In this document: positions 1-9,191 of the stretch, one piece after another
How positions within the stretch are numbered: the first letter of the stretch is position 1
Layout of the letters: each line of letters starts with the position of its first letter
Origin: JBHHUI01 sp965248775
Lineage (GTDB): Bacteria; Chloroflexota; Anaerolineae; Anaerolineales; JBHHUI01
Direction of reading: 5' to 3'
DNA length: 64,000 bases
Assembly (NCBI GenBank): GCA_965248775.1
Contig: OZ252150.1
Span: forward strand, 2,728,001 to 2,792,000
The notes under the pieces: model-generated
The model's input: the letters and a program-made list of their open reading frames with translations, nothing else
What the model was told of the DNA's origin: nothing
The model's database searches: none
Made by a program: the position numbers and the translations under genes

Positions 1-1
1 A

Positions 2-1834
2 GACGAGTCGCAGTCACCCGCGCCGAGCGCACCATCCGATTGGGATTGGCCCGAAACGCTGCAAGGGAGTAACCCCCCGAAGGGAGAAGTCACCAAGCAG
101 GCTACGCCTTCAAAGGAGTGGATCGAACTCGAGAGCGTGACGCAGGAGAGGACAGCTAAAGAAGACGAAATTCCGGATTATAAGGCCCCCTCAGAATCCA
201 CAATAGCAGCGGATGACTGGATTAACCCTTCAGAATACGAAACTAAACCTGTTGAGCAATGGGAGCCTGTCGCAACTGAGCCACCCGCAACGACCATTCA
301 GACATCAGCATCTGCGGTCGTGACTCCGGCCGCAAAAGAAGAGCTGCCGCCGATACCATACGAAGATGAAAGTGACGACGAGTTTGATGAGGAAGGTGAA
401 CTAGAAGACGACTACGACGAGCACGAACCTCGCTTTTCAATGCCTCAGATCGACCCGCTGGGCACAATAAAAGATGCCCTGGCTCGGCTGAGGAATTGGT
501 ACATTCAACTTCCACTGGAACGGTTGCGCCCGCGACTGGAACGGGGCTCTTCTTCGCTTGGTCAGTCCCTCTCCACTGCCACCCGCAACCTGATTGCGCG
601 TCTGCTGCCCATCAACAATGCTCCTATCCGTGAAGGCTATAGTGTCTCCAACCGCGTTCTGATCGCACTGGCCGTGCTCGTGCCGATTGTTGTAGTAGCG
701 CTTGCCTCCGGGCTGTATCTGACCGAAGGACAAACGCGCCAATTTGAAGCTGTGATGGAACTAGCGCGCCTCGAAGCCAGTCAGGCACGCATTGCGCCCG
801 ATCCGCTGGCCGCCCGTCCGCATTGGGAGACGACAGTGGCTTGGCTCGATCAGGCCGACGCACTCTGGCCGAATCAACCAGAAGCCCTGCAATTACGGCA
901 AGAGGCAAAGGGAGTGCTCGACAGTTTGGATGCCATCGTACGCGTACCGGTCGTCGGAGTCACCGCGACTGGATTCAACGATAACGCGAACATAACCCGC
1001 CTTGTTGCCATTGGTACAGACCTATTTGCACTTGATGCGCGCGCGAACACAGTCCACCGAGCGGTGCGTAATGTAACCGGCACATTTGACATCGATCGAA
1101 CGTTCCTCTGCCGCCCCGGCCTGACAGGCGAGAATGACGTCAGCGGTCTGGTCGACATCGGCTGGATCGGCACACCGAATGTGGTCGATCAGGAAGCCAT
1201 ACTCGCCCTGAGTGCCGATGGAACGATTGTGTACTGTCTAACGGACGGCGCTTCGCCAATCGTGGCAAACCTCACCTCGCCGCTCAACGGATGGAGCAAT
1301 CCGGTTGCTTTGGAAATCTTCGCCGACCGCTTATACGTCTTGGACCCAGGCGCGAACCAGGTTTGGGTATTTGACCGCGTGGGTGGCGTCTTTTCCGAAC
1401 CGCCCTCGCCTTACTTCTCCGAAGCTGTGTTCGACATGAGCAATGCACTCGATTTTGTTATCGCACAGGGTGATCTATTTATCCTGCGTACAGATGGCAG
1501 CCTTATGCAGTGTACGCGCACGGCATTTGATACGCCCGGATGTACCGAACGGCTCACATTTATCGATGAGCGGCTAGGCCGCTTGGCGAGTGATCGATTG
1601 GCAGATGTACTTGCACCTGTCAGTCTGGTTTTCGACCCGCCGCCCGAACCATCTCTTTACATTGCAGATGCAGACAATCAGGGTGCCTACCAACTCAGCT
1701 TATTTATGGTGCTCCAGCGCCAATACCGTCCAGCCATCAATTTAGACCAACCACTTAATGGTGTGACAATCGGCTCCGGCAAGGATATCTTCTTCGCAGC
1801 CGGGAACAACGTCTACTTCGGCCAACGCCCGTAA
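2..1834 (+). CDS. Membrane-anchored acidic protein with beta-propeller-like C-terminus (5' partial)
   Basis: The frame is open from the first bases of the window, so the gene starts upstream; the GTG at 137 is only an internal candidate start. The visible protein has a long acidic, Pro/Ser/Thr-rich and probably disordered part, then a single membrane segment (VLIALAVLVPIVVVALASG, about residue 175-195 counted from the GTG), and then an outside domain of about 350 residues. That domain has recurring strands such as FALDARANTVHR, LYVLDPGANQVWVFDR and LYIADADNQGAYQL, which resemble NHL/beta-propeller blades. I do not recognise the family. An inside regulatory part joined to an outside propeller is possible, and the missing N-terminus may hold an enzyme domain. 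The gene stops 70 bases before coaE on the same strand. Confidence 0.6.
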   Translation, partial: DESQSPAPSAPSDWDWPETLQGSNPPKGEVTKQATPSKEWIELESVTQERTAKEDEIPDYKAPSESTIAADDWINPSEYETKPVEQWEPVATEPPATTIQTSASAVVTPAAKEELPPIPYEDESDDEFDEEGELEDDYDEHEPRFSMPQIDPLGTIKDALARLRNWYIQLPLERLRPRLERGSSSLGQSLSTATRNLIARLLPINNAPIREGYSVSNRVLIALAVLVPIVVVALASGLYLTEGQTRQFEAVMELARLEASQARIAPDPLAARPHWETTVAWLDQADALWPNQPEALQLRQEAKGVLDSLDAIVRVPVVGVTATGFNDNANITRLVAIGTDLFALDARANTVHRAVRNVTGTFDIDRTFLCRPGLTGENDVSGLVDIGWIGTPNVVDQEAILALSADGTIVYCLTDGASPIVANLTSPLNGWSNPVALEIFADRLYVLDPGANQVWVFDRVGGVFSEPPSPYFSEAVFDMSNALDFVIAQGDLFILRTDGSLMQCTRTAFDTPGCTERLTFIDERLGRLASDRLADVLAPVSLVFDPPPEPSLYIADADNQGAYQLSLFMVLQRQYRPAINLDQPLNGVTIGSGKDIFFAAGNNVYFGQRP

Positions 1835-1891
1835 CACTCTCATCTACACCCTCTATCGGGGTGCTTGCTTGACCGCGCTCAGCTCGGGGGC

Positions 1892-1897
1892 TAGAAT
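1892..1897 (+). promoter_or_regulatory. Candidate -10 box (TAGAAT) for leaderless coaE
   Basis: TAGAAT ends 7 bases before the ATG at 1905, and no Shine-Dalgarno sequence lies in between. The same spacing recurs at trmD, mutL, the ABC-F gene and the receiver gene at 35474, so a leaderless transcript is likely. This is inference from sequence only. Confidence 0.4.
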
Positions 1898-1904
1898 ACC
1901 GCCC

Positions 1905-3044
1905 ATGAGTGCCTGGCCGGGAAAATATGTCATCGGCTTGACTGGGAATATCGCCACCGGAAAGAGTGTTGTGCGCAAGATGCTTGAACATCTGGGCGCA
2001 TTCGGTATCGATGCAGACGCTCTAGCACATCGCGCGATGGCTTCGGTCGGCCCGGCTTTCAAGCCGATTCTCAAGACGTTTGGCAACTACATCCTCACAC
2101 CAGAAGGTCAGATAGACCGTAGCCGTCTGGGTAGCATCGTCTTCAATGACCCCCGCGCGCTGCAGAGTCTTGAAGATATCGTGCACCCCTTCGTAAGTCA
2201 GGCGATCGATCTGCTTGCGGGACGCTCAAAACGACGCATTCTGGTGATCGAGGCCATCAAACTCCTCGAGGGTGAGTTAGCGGGTAAGTGCGATGTGATC
2301 TGGGTGGTAGATTCGCCCACCGAAGTGCAACAGGCACGCCTTATTCGCAAACGCAATCTCAGCGCCGAGGAGGCACTGATCCGCATTCAGGCTCAGAACT
2401 CGCAGACGGACAAACTTGCTCGCGCCGACAGGATCATAAATAACACCGGTGCATTTGAAGATACCTGGGAGCAGGTGCAAAGTGCCTGGGTCAACCTACC
2501 CGCGCCGAAGTCACCCGAGCAGATCGAAGAAGATTCAACCCCGGATGAAGCGGGCATCTCAGTCCGCCGGGGCCTCGCTTCCGATGCAGCGGCTATAGCG
2601 GAATTTATCAACAACGTCAGCAACGCAGACGAGCGCCGGACGCGTGAAGATGTTATCGCCTCCTTTGGCCAGAAAGCTTATTTCCTTGCATTTCAGGAAG
2701 AAGAACTGGCTGCCGTTATTGGTTGGCAGGTGGAAAATCTGGTAACCCGCGCCGACGAACTGCATACTTCAGATGGGGTTTCCCCGGCAGCGGTTGTGAA
2801 TTTAATAATACGCGAAGTGGAACATGCCTCCGCCGATTTACAAAGTGAGGCGGCCTTCTTGTTTCTGGAGCCGATCCTGTTTGAAGCAGCGGTCGAGACG
2901 CTGGAAGCCATGGGCTATAAAGCAGTCGAGCCAGACGACATTGATATTACAGCCTGGAGTGAAGCCATGGCTGAATCGCAACCACCGGACACAACAGCTC
3001 TGTTCAAAAAGTTGCGTGAAGATCGAGTGCTCCGGCCGGTGTAG
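1905..3044 (+). CDS. coaE: Dephospho-CoA kinase fused to a GNAT-like domain
   Basis: The N-terminal ~200 residues are CoaE, which phosphorylates the 3'-OH of dephospho-CoA in the last step of coenzyme A synthesis. Visible motifs are the P-loop GNIATGKS (about residues 13-20), DADALAHRAM after it, and DSPTEVQQARLIRKRNLS in the lid/core region. Ordinary CoaE is about 200 residues; this protein has 379. The extra part from about residue 215 (ISVRRGLASDAAAIAEFINN) reads like an acetyltransferase (GNAT) fold with a conserved-looking start and acidic linker, but I cannot see a clear acetyl-CoA loop. ATG 1905 is preferred over a TTG at 1869 because the P-loop then lies near the N-terminus as in the family. 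Confidence 0.88.
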   Translation: MSAWPGKYVIGLTGNIATGKSVVRKMLEHLGAFGIDADALAHRAMASVGPAFKPILKTFGNYILTPEGQIDRSRLGSIVFNDPRALQSLEDIVHPFVSQAIDLLAGRSKRRILVIEAIKLLEGELAGKCDVIWVVDSPTEVQQARLIRKRNLSAEEALIRIQAQNSQTDKLARADRIINNTGAFEDTWEQVQSAWVNLPAPKSPEQIEEDSTPDEAGISVRRGLASDAAAIAEFINNVSNADERRTREDVIASFGQKAYFLAFQEEELAAVIGWQVENLVTRADELHTSDGVSPAAVVNLIIREVEHASADLQSEAAFLFLEPILFEAAVETLEAMGYKAVEPDDIDITAWSEAMAESQPPDTTALFKKLREDRVLRPV

Positions 3045-3081
3045 TTACGACTCAATTTTTATTAGTCTTGGAGAAACTAAA

Positions 3082-3318
3082 ATGACAAACATAATTTCGT
3101 ACGCAAAGGGCCACCCTCGTCTAAGCGCCTGGATCGTACTTGCAGTTGGGATGGTCGCAATCATCACCTACGAAGCCCGCGACGTCGGCCTGCTCTGGAA
3201 TCAATGGATCGCTCTCATCATCGCGACGGTTTCCGTCGCCGGACTCTGCGTCTGGATTATTAGTTGGGAAGATGATGAAGAAGAGGAAGAAGACGAATCA
3301 GAGAAGAAGGAAGAATAA
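3082..3318 (+). CDS. Small two-TM membrane protein with acidic tail
   Basis: A 78-residue protein. It has two hydrophobic stretches (AWIVLAVGMVAIITY and WIALIIATVSVAGLCVWII) followed by a cytoplasmic tail made almost only of Asp, Glu and Lys. The start ATG follows GGAGA with a suitable spacing. It lies 37 bases after coaE and may be co-transcribed with it. No known family was recognised; the tail could bind cations or a basic partner, but nothing in the sequence proves that. Confidence 0.6.
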   Translation: MTNIISYAKGHPRLSAWIVLAVGMVAIITYEARDVGLLWNQWIALIIATVSVAGLCVWIISWEDDEEEEEDESEKKEE

Positions 3319-3323
3319 ATCTG

Positions 3324-3372
3324 GAGATTAGAGGTTTGCGCGAAACATCATTGAGGGCTCCGCGCTAATCTC
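3324..3372. terminator. Inverted repeat between convergent genes
   Basis: GAGATTAG (3324-3331) pairs with CTAATCTC (3365-3372), and GCGCG/CGCGC lies just inside, so the stem can be extended with a bulge. It sits between the plus-strand small membrane protein and the 3' end of the minus-strand FGYP gene. No T-run follows, so it is a possible two-way terminator only. Confidence 0.35.
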
Positions 3373-3383
3373 AAGATGCCCCC

Positions 3384-3881
3384 TTACCACCAGGGAATGA
3401 ACGACGTCCGCGTTGAGCGGGACATCCCTCGGTGGTGAACTAGAACCTCAATGCTGACCGTGTTCCCCAGTGGGGTAATCGGCACCCCAAATGACACTCG
3501 CGCGACTCCGTTTGCATCACTCGGCTGCAGGGTGAACGAGCGAACTTCGTCCGGAAAATCCACCACCATCTGAGTAACCGCCCCCTCGACCGGCACTCCG
3601 AGTTGATCGCGGATGAGACGACGAAAATCGTTTCTTCTTCGCCCTGCCTTACAATCGGCAAGCGAGGTGAGGCACTGATTTTAAGGTCCGTCAATGCCAG
3701 ATCAAAACCTGCATTGAGAAATGGCTCTGTCAGGGAGGGGTTATATCCAAGCGCCTCGAAGTTCCGAATGCCCAGTGGAGCCAGCTGCACGCGGGCACCG
3801 CGTGGGAATTCAGGGTGCCATTCGAGCACGGCCCGCTGGAAATTTTGTACGAGCCGCCCATTCACAACCCGGTATTCGCTG
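3384..3881 (-). pseudogene. FGYP-repeat secreted protein, C-terminal part (frameshifted)
   Basis: This is the downstream half of the gene whose beginning lies at 5476-5977; the IS1182-type element sits between them. It opens with SSEYRVVNGRLVQNF and AVLEWHPE, the usual second half of an FGYP repeat. An immunoglobulin-like domain follows (VPVEGAVTQMVVDFP, then PSDANGVARVSF), and the end is SFIPWW, a typical ending for this type of secreted Chloroflexota protein. The frame changes near 3615-3622: ETIFVV continues only if one base is added, giving FVVLIRDQLGV. The gene is thus broken twice, by insertion and by a one-base loss. The original product was exported and probably acted at the cell surface; its role is unknown. 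Confidence 0.75.
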
Positions 3882-3885
3882 CTAG

Positions 3886-5471
3886 CAGTTTGTCGGAGAG
3901 CAACCTGAGATAGCGAAATCGGTGATAATCTACGGGCATGGCTAGAAAATTCAAGAAACCCAATTACGAAGTGATGCTCAAACAGACAATCAGTCTGGAA
4001 GAAGCCCTGCCATCCAATCATTTGGCACGATTTGTGGTGGATGTTATCGCCCAGTTGGATTTGGGTATGATCTATGCACAATATGCACCGACGGGTGGTC
4101 AACCTATTGCGCCAGAGATCCTGTTGGGATTGCTCTTCTATGGTTATGCCAACGGGGTGTTCAGTTCTCGTAAGATTGAGAAAGCCACCTATGAGAGTAT
4201 CCCATTCCGCTATATTGCCAGTGGGCTGCATCCTGACCACGACACAATTGCCAACTTTCGCAAAACCTTTCTGGCTGAGATCCAAGAGTTATTTGTGCAG
4301 ATCTTGCTCCTGGCCCAAGTTGCTGAGGTGCTGAAGTTGGGTAATATCAGTCTGGATGGTAGCAAGGTGCATGCTGATGCATCCAAGAGCAAAGCGGTCA
4401 GTTACAAGCGTCTGATAAAACTAGAGACCCAACTGCGCCAGGAAGTGAACAAACTCTTCGAACTCGGTGAGCAAGCTGATCAGGGTGATCTCCAGTTGCC
4501 GGAAGGGCTCGTCATTGAAGACGAAATTGCCATTCGCAAGAAACGTTTGGCAAATCTGGCAGAAGCCAAAGCCGTCTTAGAAGCCCGTGCGCAGGAACGA
4601 TATGCAGCCGAGAGGGCTGAATACGAAGCCAAACAGCGTGAGCGGGAAGAAAAGTCTCGCAAAACTGGGCATAAACCCCGAGGTCGCAAACCGAAACCAC
4701 CGCAGCCGGGACCACGGGACAAAGATCAGTACAACTTCACTGATCCGGACTCTCGCATCATGAAAAACAGCACCAATAATGGCTTCGACCAGCATTACAA
4801 CGTTCAAGTTGCTGTGGAGCAGGAGAGCCTCTTGATTGTGGCGCCTTCACTTTCGAACCATCCGAATGACAAAAAAGAAGCTGAGCCAACCCTGGATGCC
4901 ATCTCTCCAAAAGTAGGCAAACCAAAGGCTGCCGCTTTGGATTATGGATATTTCAGCAAAGCGAACATCGCAGCACTTGAGAAGCTTGGCATTGATCCTT
5001 ACATTGCTACCGGTCGCGAACCTCACCACAAAAGCTGGCGTACCTTCTTTGAACAAATGCCTGCTCCGCCACCGGAAGATGCCAGTCCGAAAGTCAAGAT
5101 GGCTTACAAACTACAAACCGAAATCGGCAAAGCCAGCTACCGTTTACGCAAATGCACAGTGGAACCCGTCATTGGTATCATCAAGGAAGTCCTGGGCTTC
5201 CGCCAGTTTTCTCTGCGCGGCCTGCTGGCAGCAGCCGGGGAATGGTGTCTGGTCTGCCTAGCGTTCAACCTCAAACGCATGCACACCCTCTACCAAGCAA
5301 AGGGTGTGCTTTAGCCGGGGCTGCTTTGGCGCGCCTGCTACTCGCTGAGAGAAGGTAGTTTGCCCTCCATGAAATGCACACTGTTTTACGCTTGTTTTGT
5401 CGCAATCAACTGCTCATTTTGCCCTGTAGGGCTATTCATGTTGTAAAAGTACTTGTCTCTCCGACAAACTG
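3886..5471. mobile_element. IS1182-family-like insertion sequence, copy 1
   Basis: 1586 bp flanked by CTAG on both sides (3882-3885 and 5472-5475). The ends inside the CTAG are perfect inverted repeats (CAGTTTGTCGGAGAG). The direct repeat is proved by the host gene: joining the flanks with a single CTAG gives FGYPSSEYRVVNG in frame. A second copy at 56765-59642 has the same length once its own inserted element is removed, and only a few base differences were noticed, so transposition was recent. Confidence 0.92.
3938..5314 (+). CDS. IS1182-family-like transposase
   Basis: A 458-residue DDE transposase and the only gene of the element. The N-terminal part (NHLARFVVDVIAQLDLGMIY, then HDTIANFRKTF) is the DUF772-type region of IS1182/IS5-like enzymes. 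Likely catalytic residues are Asp in ISLDGSKVHADAS, Asp in ALDYGYFSKANI and Glu in CTVEPVIGIIKEVLGFRQF. A highly charged stretch with a run of Lys/Arg/Pro separates the first two. A GATAAT box lies 8 bases before the ATG, so the gene may have its own promoter inside the left end. The frame is intact, so this copy can probably move. Confidence 0.93.
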   Translation: MARKFKKPNYEVMLKQTISLEEALPSNHLARFVVDVIAQLDLGMIYAQYAPTGGQPIAPEILLGLLFYGYANGVFSSRKIEKATYESIPFRYIASGLHPDHDTIANFRKTFLAEIQELFVQILLLAQVAEVLKLGNISLDGSKVHADASKSKAVSYKRLIKLETQLRQEVNKLFELGEQADQGDLQLPEGLVIEDEIAIRKKRLANLAEAKAVLEARAQERYAAERAEYEAKQREREEKSRKTGHKPRGRKPKPPQPGPRDKDQYNFTDPDSRIMKNSTNNGFDQHYNVQVAVEQESLLIVAPSLSNHPNDKKEAEPTLDAISPKVGKPKAAALDYGYFSKANIAALEKLGIDPYIATGREPHHKSWRTFFEQMPAPPPEDASPKVKMAYKLQTEIGKASYRLRKCTVEPVIGIIKEVLGFRQFSLRGLLAAAGEWCLVCLAFNLKRMHTLYQAKGVL

Positions 5472-5475
5472 CTAG

Positions 5476-5977
5476 GGTAGCCAAAAATATCCACGCCGCC
5501 GCGATCATTGAAAAAGTCCAGGAAGGCTAAACAGGCCGAATGCCCGGTGGCAATAAAGTAGCGACAATTCGGATCGCGCGTTGGGTCGACAGTGGGAAAT
5601 CCGGATTCGAGTTCATCCCCCAGCAATCCCAGCTGCACATGGTAGGGAGGCGCGTTTTCGGGCCAGAGTTCCAGCCGGACCTGCTCGAAATATTGAACTT
5701 CGCGACCGAGGCGATGATCGAAGAAACGCTCGGTAATAGGGTATCCAAAGACAACCAGACCGCCGTTCTCGTTGTAAAAACTGATGAACGGCTCGCCGAC
5801 AAAATGGCCACTGGCATCAAAAAACTCACCCTCCGCTTCGCCGCTCTGTGCCTGAACCAGCGCTACATGCAGCAAAAGTAGCAGCATGAGCGGTAGTAAG
5901 CTGGCAAAACGGATTGAGATGGTGTGGCGCAAGGAATCCCCCAAATGCAATCGTGGCTCAAAGAGCCGTGTGTGCAA
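5476..5977 (-). pseudogene. FGYP-repeat secreted protein, N-terminal part
   Basis: The 5' half of the gene broken by the IS1182-type element; an apparent frame reads on to 5432 inside the element. It begins at a TTG (5977) and has a signal peptide with a long Leu-rich core ending near LVQAQS. One full repeat follows: GGLVVFGYPITERFFDHRLG, then VQYFEQVRLELWPE. A second repeat then starts (GGVDIFGYPS), and the insertion lies exactly there. Both halves belong to one exported protein of roughly 330 residues. Function is unknown. Confidence 0.75.
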
Positions 5978-6034
5978 TAAATATAAGCCCCGATCAGATA
6001 GCAGGCAACTTAGAGCGGATCGTCTAATCTTGGG

Positions 6035-6979
6035 CTAGCGTGCATCGGATGCCCGCAAACGGACATAGCTATCGTAGCGCGAGGCATGCAGCCGCTCCGC
6101 TTTTAGAGCCGCGAGAACCGCACAACCGGGTTCGTGCAGGTGCGTACAGTCGCTAAAATCACAATCGGCGACTAGGGGCGCGATGTCTACGAAATAGCCG
6201 TCCAGCTCCTCCGGCTCAATGTCAAACAAGGCGAGCGCGCGCAGGCCGGGTGTATCGGCCACCCAGCCGTCCCCGTCGAGGGGAAAGAGTTGTGGGAAGA
6301 CGGTTGTGTGGCGTCCTTTGGTCGTGGCCTCGCTCACAGCACGCACCTGGAGTCCCAATCCCGGCTGAACAACGTTCAGCAGTGATGTCTTGCCGACTCC
6401 GGAAGGACCCGCCAGGACCGAAATTCGACCCTGCAATTGCGCGCGCAACTCCGGCACGCCCGCTTCGGTTTTGGCACTCGTGTAAATGACCGCATAACCA
6501 ATATCTGCATAAAGATCAAAGAGTGCCCGTGCCTCCTCTGTTGAAACAAGGTCAATCTTGTTGGCGCAAATTACGGCCGGCAGCTCGCACGATTCGGCCA
6601 CGACCAAAAAACGATCCAACATTCGCGGATGGGGAGTGGGCTGCGCACAGGCGAAAACAAATACCGCCTGATCTGGATTTGCCACCAGAACTTGTTCGAT
6701 TTCGCGATCCTGATACGCTGGTAGCCTTTTACCATGTGCGTAAGAACGCGGTGCGCGTCGCACCAGCGCACGGGCACGTTCGCTGACTTCTTCGATAAGA
6801 CCACTCCCGTCCTCCAGAAGTCGAATATCTACCCGGTCACCGAGTGCAACCAAGTCTGTATCCAGTTGTTCTTGTTTGAGACGGCCTCGCAATTTGGAAA
6901 CGATTTCACCCTGCTCGGTGTGGACTGTAAAAAATCCACTCTGGGCTTTTATGATCAAGCCCGGCAGCAGCTCACTCAT
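6035..6979 (-). CDS. rsgA: Ribosome small subunit-dependent GTPase A
   Basis: RsgA is a circularly permuted GTPase that helps late maturation of the 30S subunit. The protein (314 residues) starts with an OB-like domain and has the motifs in permuted order: NKID (G4) first, then the P-loop GPSGVGKTSLLN (G1), then DTPG (G3). The C-terminal zinc site is visible in CDFSDCTHLHEPGC. The start at 6979 puts the ATG 8 bases inside the end of the preceding PBP gene, so the two are translationally coupled; a longer frame upstream only overlaps the PBP gene. Confidence 0.95.
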   Translation of the reverse strand: MSELLPGLIIKAQSGFFTVHTEQGEIVSKLRGRLKQEQLDTDLVALGDRVDIRLLEDGSGLIEEVSERARALVRRAPRSYAHGKRLPAYQDREIEQVLVANPDQAVFVFACAQPTPHPRMLDRFLVVAESCELPAVICANKIDLVSTEEARALFDLYADIGYAVIYTSAKTEAGVPELRAQLQGRISVLAGPSGVGKTSLLNVVQPGLGLQVRAVSEATTKGRHTTVFPQLFPLDGDGWVADTPGLRALALFDIEPEELDGYFVDIAPLVADCDFSDCTHLHEPGCAVLAALKAERLHASRYDSYVRLRASDAR

Positions 6980-9191
6980 CGTCGGCCGTCGGAGTCTTGG
7001 ATGGTTCGGGCGTCGCGGGCAAGCCAAATTCGGCTTCCCACGGATAAAGTGTATTTGCCCGCCCGCTGAAGTATTCTTCGACGACGCGTCGAAAAACTGG
7101 GGCTGCCCATTCCGAGCCTTCGCCACGATTTTCAAGGACTACCGCAACGGCGATGTCCGGCACGTTTTCGCGTTCTGCCAGAGTGTAACCGACGAACCAG
7201 GCGTGTGGTGCGCGCGGCGGATCCTGCGCTGTACCAGTCTTGCCGTATATCGGAATGTCGAGCCCGAGAAAGGCACCTCGAGCTGTGCCAGTACGAGCGT
7301 TCACGACTTCCCACAACCCCTGCTGGATCACGACTAATGTCTCTTCTGAAATGGGCAACTCACCAACAGCTTCCGGCTCAAACTGATAGACTGGGTCTTC
7401 TCCCGGCGCTGCAATGGAAGCGATCAACTGCGGCCGATAGAGCGTGCCCCCATTGCCGATGGCAGCGTACAGACGCGCCATTTGTACCGGCGTAACCTGG
7501 AGCGCGCTCTGACCGATGGCTAAGTTGACATTGTCACCGGTCAACCAGAGATTGCCCGTCTGCTCTGCCCATGCGGGACCCGGAACAAGGCCAGCGGCCT
7601 CTTCATTAGCTGCTTCTTGAAATCCGACGATCCCTGTCGGGGCACCCAGCCCAAAACCATGCGCAAGTTCTTCCAGGAACAGTTCGTCCCACTCAAACAG
7701 ATTCAGGCCGATATGATAGAACCAAGGGTTGCACGAACGCCGTAACGCGCCCACTATGTCCAGGTCTCCCGAAGCCGGAACATCTTTTTCGTATGTCCAG
7801 TCGTACTTGATGAAATTTGAGCCAAGTTCATTCCACGTCTGGCCACAATAGTAGTTCGTTGTCGGGGTAAACAAACCAGACTCGAGTGCCGCCGCGGTCG
7901 AGATGACTTTGAAGGCCGAACCGGCCGGATATACGCCCTGCGTGGCCCGATTGATCAGCGGAGCGTCGGGGTTATTCAATAACACCTCCAATTGCAAAGC
8001 ATTTGCATTGGCCGGGTCGAACAGGTTGGCATCAAATGTGGGTGCAGAGGCCAATGCCAGAATCTCTCCACTGTATATGTCCATTACAACAATGGCTCCG
8101 GTCAGATCGCCCAGCGCACCCTGTACGGCATTCTGGAACTCGCGGTCAATGGTGGTCGTGATCGAACTAGAAGGTGCGGAGCCACGCCGGGCGAGCTCGC
8201 CTACGATCTTTCCTGCAGGGTCAACTACATACAATGTTCCGCCACGCTCCCCGGTGAGGTACTGTTCTCCCCAGGCTTCGAGGCCTAGGGCACCTACCCG
8301 CTCATCACCTTTATAACCAAGTTGCAGATAGTCTTCGAGTTGATCTGCCGGGATGAGCGTGGTATAGCCAACCGTGTGCGGCGCACCCAAGTCGGAGTCA
8401 ACGTAGAAACGCGTCGGATATGTAGTCAGCACGAGTCCCGGCATATCGACCAGGGTTTCAAAGCGCGCCTGCACTTCCGAGACCGCTGCCTCTCCGATCG
8501 GGACATACCAGTCCAGTTGAGCAGCTTCATACAATGTCCGGATGGTCCCGGGGTGGCGTCCCACCAATAGCGATAGCTCGTGCAGTAGCTCCTCTTCGCG
8601 CGCTGCTTCTATCTGGCCTGGAATAACGCCAATAGCGACCGCTTCTGTCTGAGCAGCAAGTGCAAGTCCGTCCCGGTCATAAATGTTGCCCCTTGCCGGA
8701 ATCCGAAATTCCATCAAGAGCCGGTTTCCCCCGGCCAATTCCGGTAATATCAAACCATCGTCCCAGGAGACTCCCCAGCGACCGCCATCAAAACGCAGCG
8801 GCATTGTGATCTCACGCTGAACGGAGCCAACCAAAGCAGTCTGCAGTGTAATCCGGTACTGTACCTGGGCATCCAGACCCTGTTGCAAGGAAGACAAGAT
8901 AGTGGTCTCAACTCCGGTGAGTGTGGCAGTTGCAGCACTGTCTTCGTAACTCGCAATGAAATCATCGAGTGGTACGGCTGCCTGTGAGAGCGGCGATAAT
9001 AAGCTGTACATGCCGGTGTAATCGCCCGCTTCCCAGGCATCGAGGAAGGCGGTAGCCGTACCTTCGGGATTCGGTGGCGGTGTGTTTGTGGGAATGGGAA
9101 CCGGGGTGGGAACGGGTGCAGTCGAGTCTAGTGGCAGAATGCTGTTACACGCGACCAAAAAGAGCAGAAGCAGTGGAAAAATTCGTTTCAC
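6972..9191 (-). CDS. Lipoprotein penicillin-binding protein (class B transpeptidase)
   Basis: A 739-residue peptidoglycan transpeptidase held outside the membrane by a lipid anchor; the signal peptide ends in the lipobox LVAC (Cys 15). An NTF2-like domain of the MecA N-terminal type follows (ATAFLDAWEAGDYTGMYSLL), then the dimerisation region and the transpeptidase domain. The active-site motifs are complete: SxxK in PAGSAFKV, SxN in RRSCNPW and KTG in YGKTGTAQ. The start is GTG 9191, which shares GTGA with the maf stop. Order maf, PBP, rsgA with overlaps suggests one operon linking cell growth and division functions. Confidence 0.93.
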   Translation of the reverse strand: MKRIFPLLLLFLVACNSILPLDSTAPVPTPVPIPTNTPPPNPEGTATAFLDAWEAGDYTGMYSLLSPLSQAAVPLDDFIASYEDSAATATLTGVETTILSSLQQGLDAQVQYRITLQTALVGSVQREITMPLRFDGGRWGVSWDDGLILPELAGGNRLLMEFRIPARGNIYDRDGLALAAQTEAVAIGVIPGQIEAAREEELLHELSLLVGRHPGTIRTLYEAAQLDWYVPIGEAAVSEVQARFETLVDMPGLVLTTYPTRFYVDSDLGAPHTVGYTTLIPADQLEDYLQLGYKGDERVGALGLEAWGEQYLTGERGGTLYVVDPAGKIVGELARRGSAPSSSITTTIDREFQNAVQGALGDLTGAIVVMDIYSGEILALASAPTFDANLFDPANANALQLEVLLNNPDAPLINRATQGVYPAGSAFKVISTAAALESGLFTPTTNYYCGQTWNELGSNFIKYDWTYEKDVPASGDLDIVGALRRSCNPWFYHIGLNLFEWDELFLEELAHGFGLGAPTGIVGFQEAANEEAAGLVPGPAWAEQTGNLWLTGDNVNLAIGQSALQVTPVQMARLYAAIGNGGTLYRPQLIASIAAPGEDPVYQFEPEAVGELPISEETLVVIQQGLWEVVNARTGTARGAFLGLDIPIYGKTGTAQDPPRAPHAWFVGYTLAERENVPDIAVAVVLENRGEGSEWAAPVFRRVVEEYFSGRANTLYPWEAEFGLPATPEPSKTPTADDE

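Noticed and set aside
2824..3081. Upstream extension of the small membrane protein frame into coaE
   Set aside because: This part lies inside coaE in another frame and is not protein-like; the ATG at 3082 has a ribosome binding site.
3440..4285. A 281-codon minus-strand frame across the IS1182 left end
   Set aside because: It joins the antisense of the transposase with the broken FGYP gene; only the part below 3881 is real host sequence, and it leaves the proper frame near 3620.
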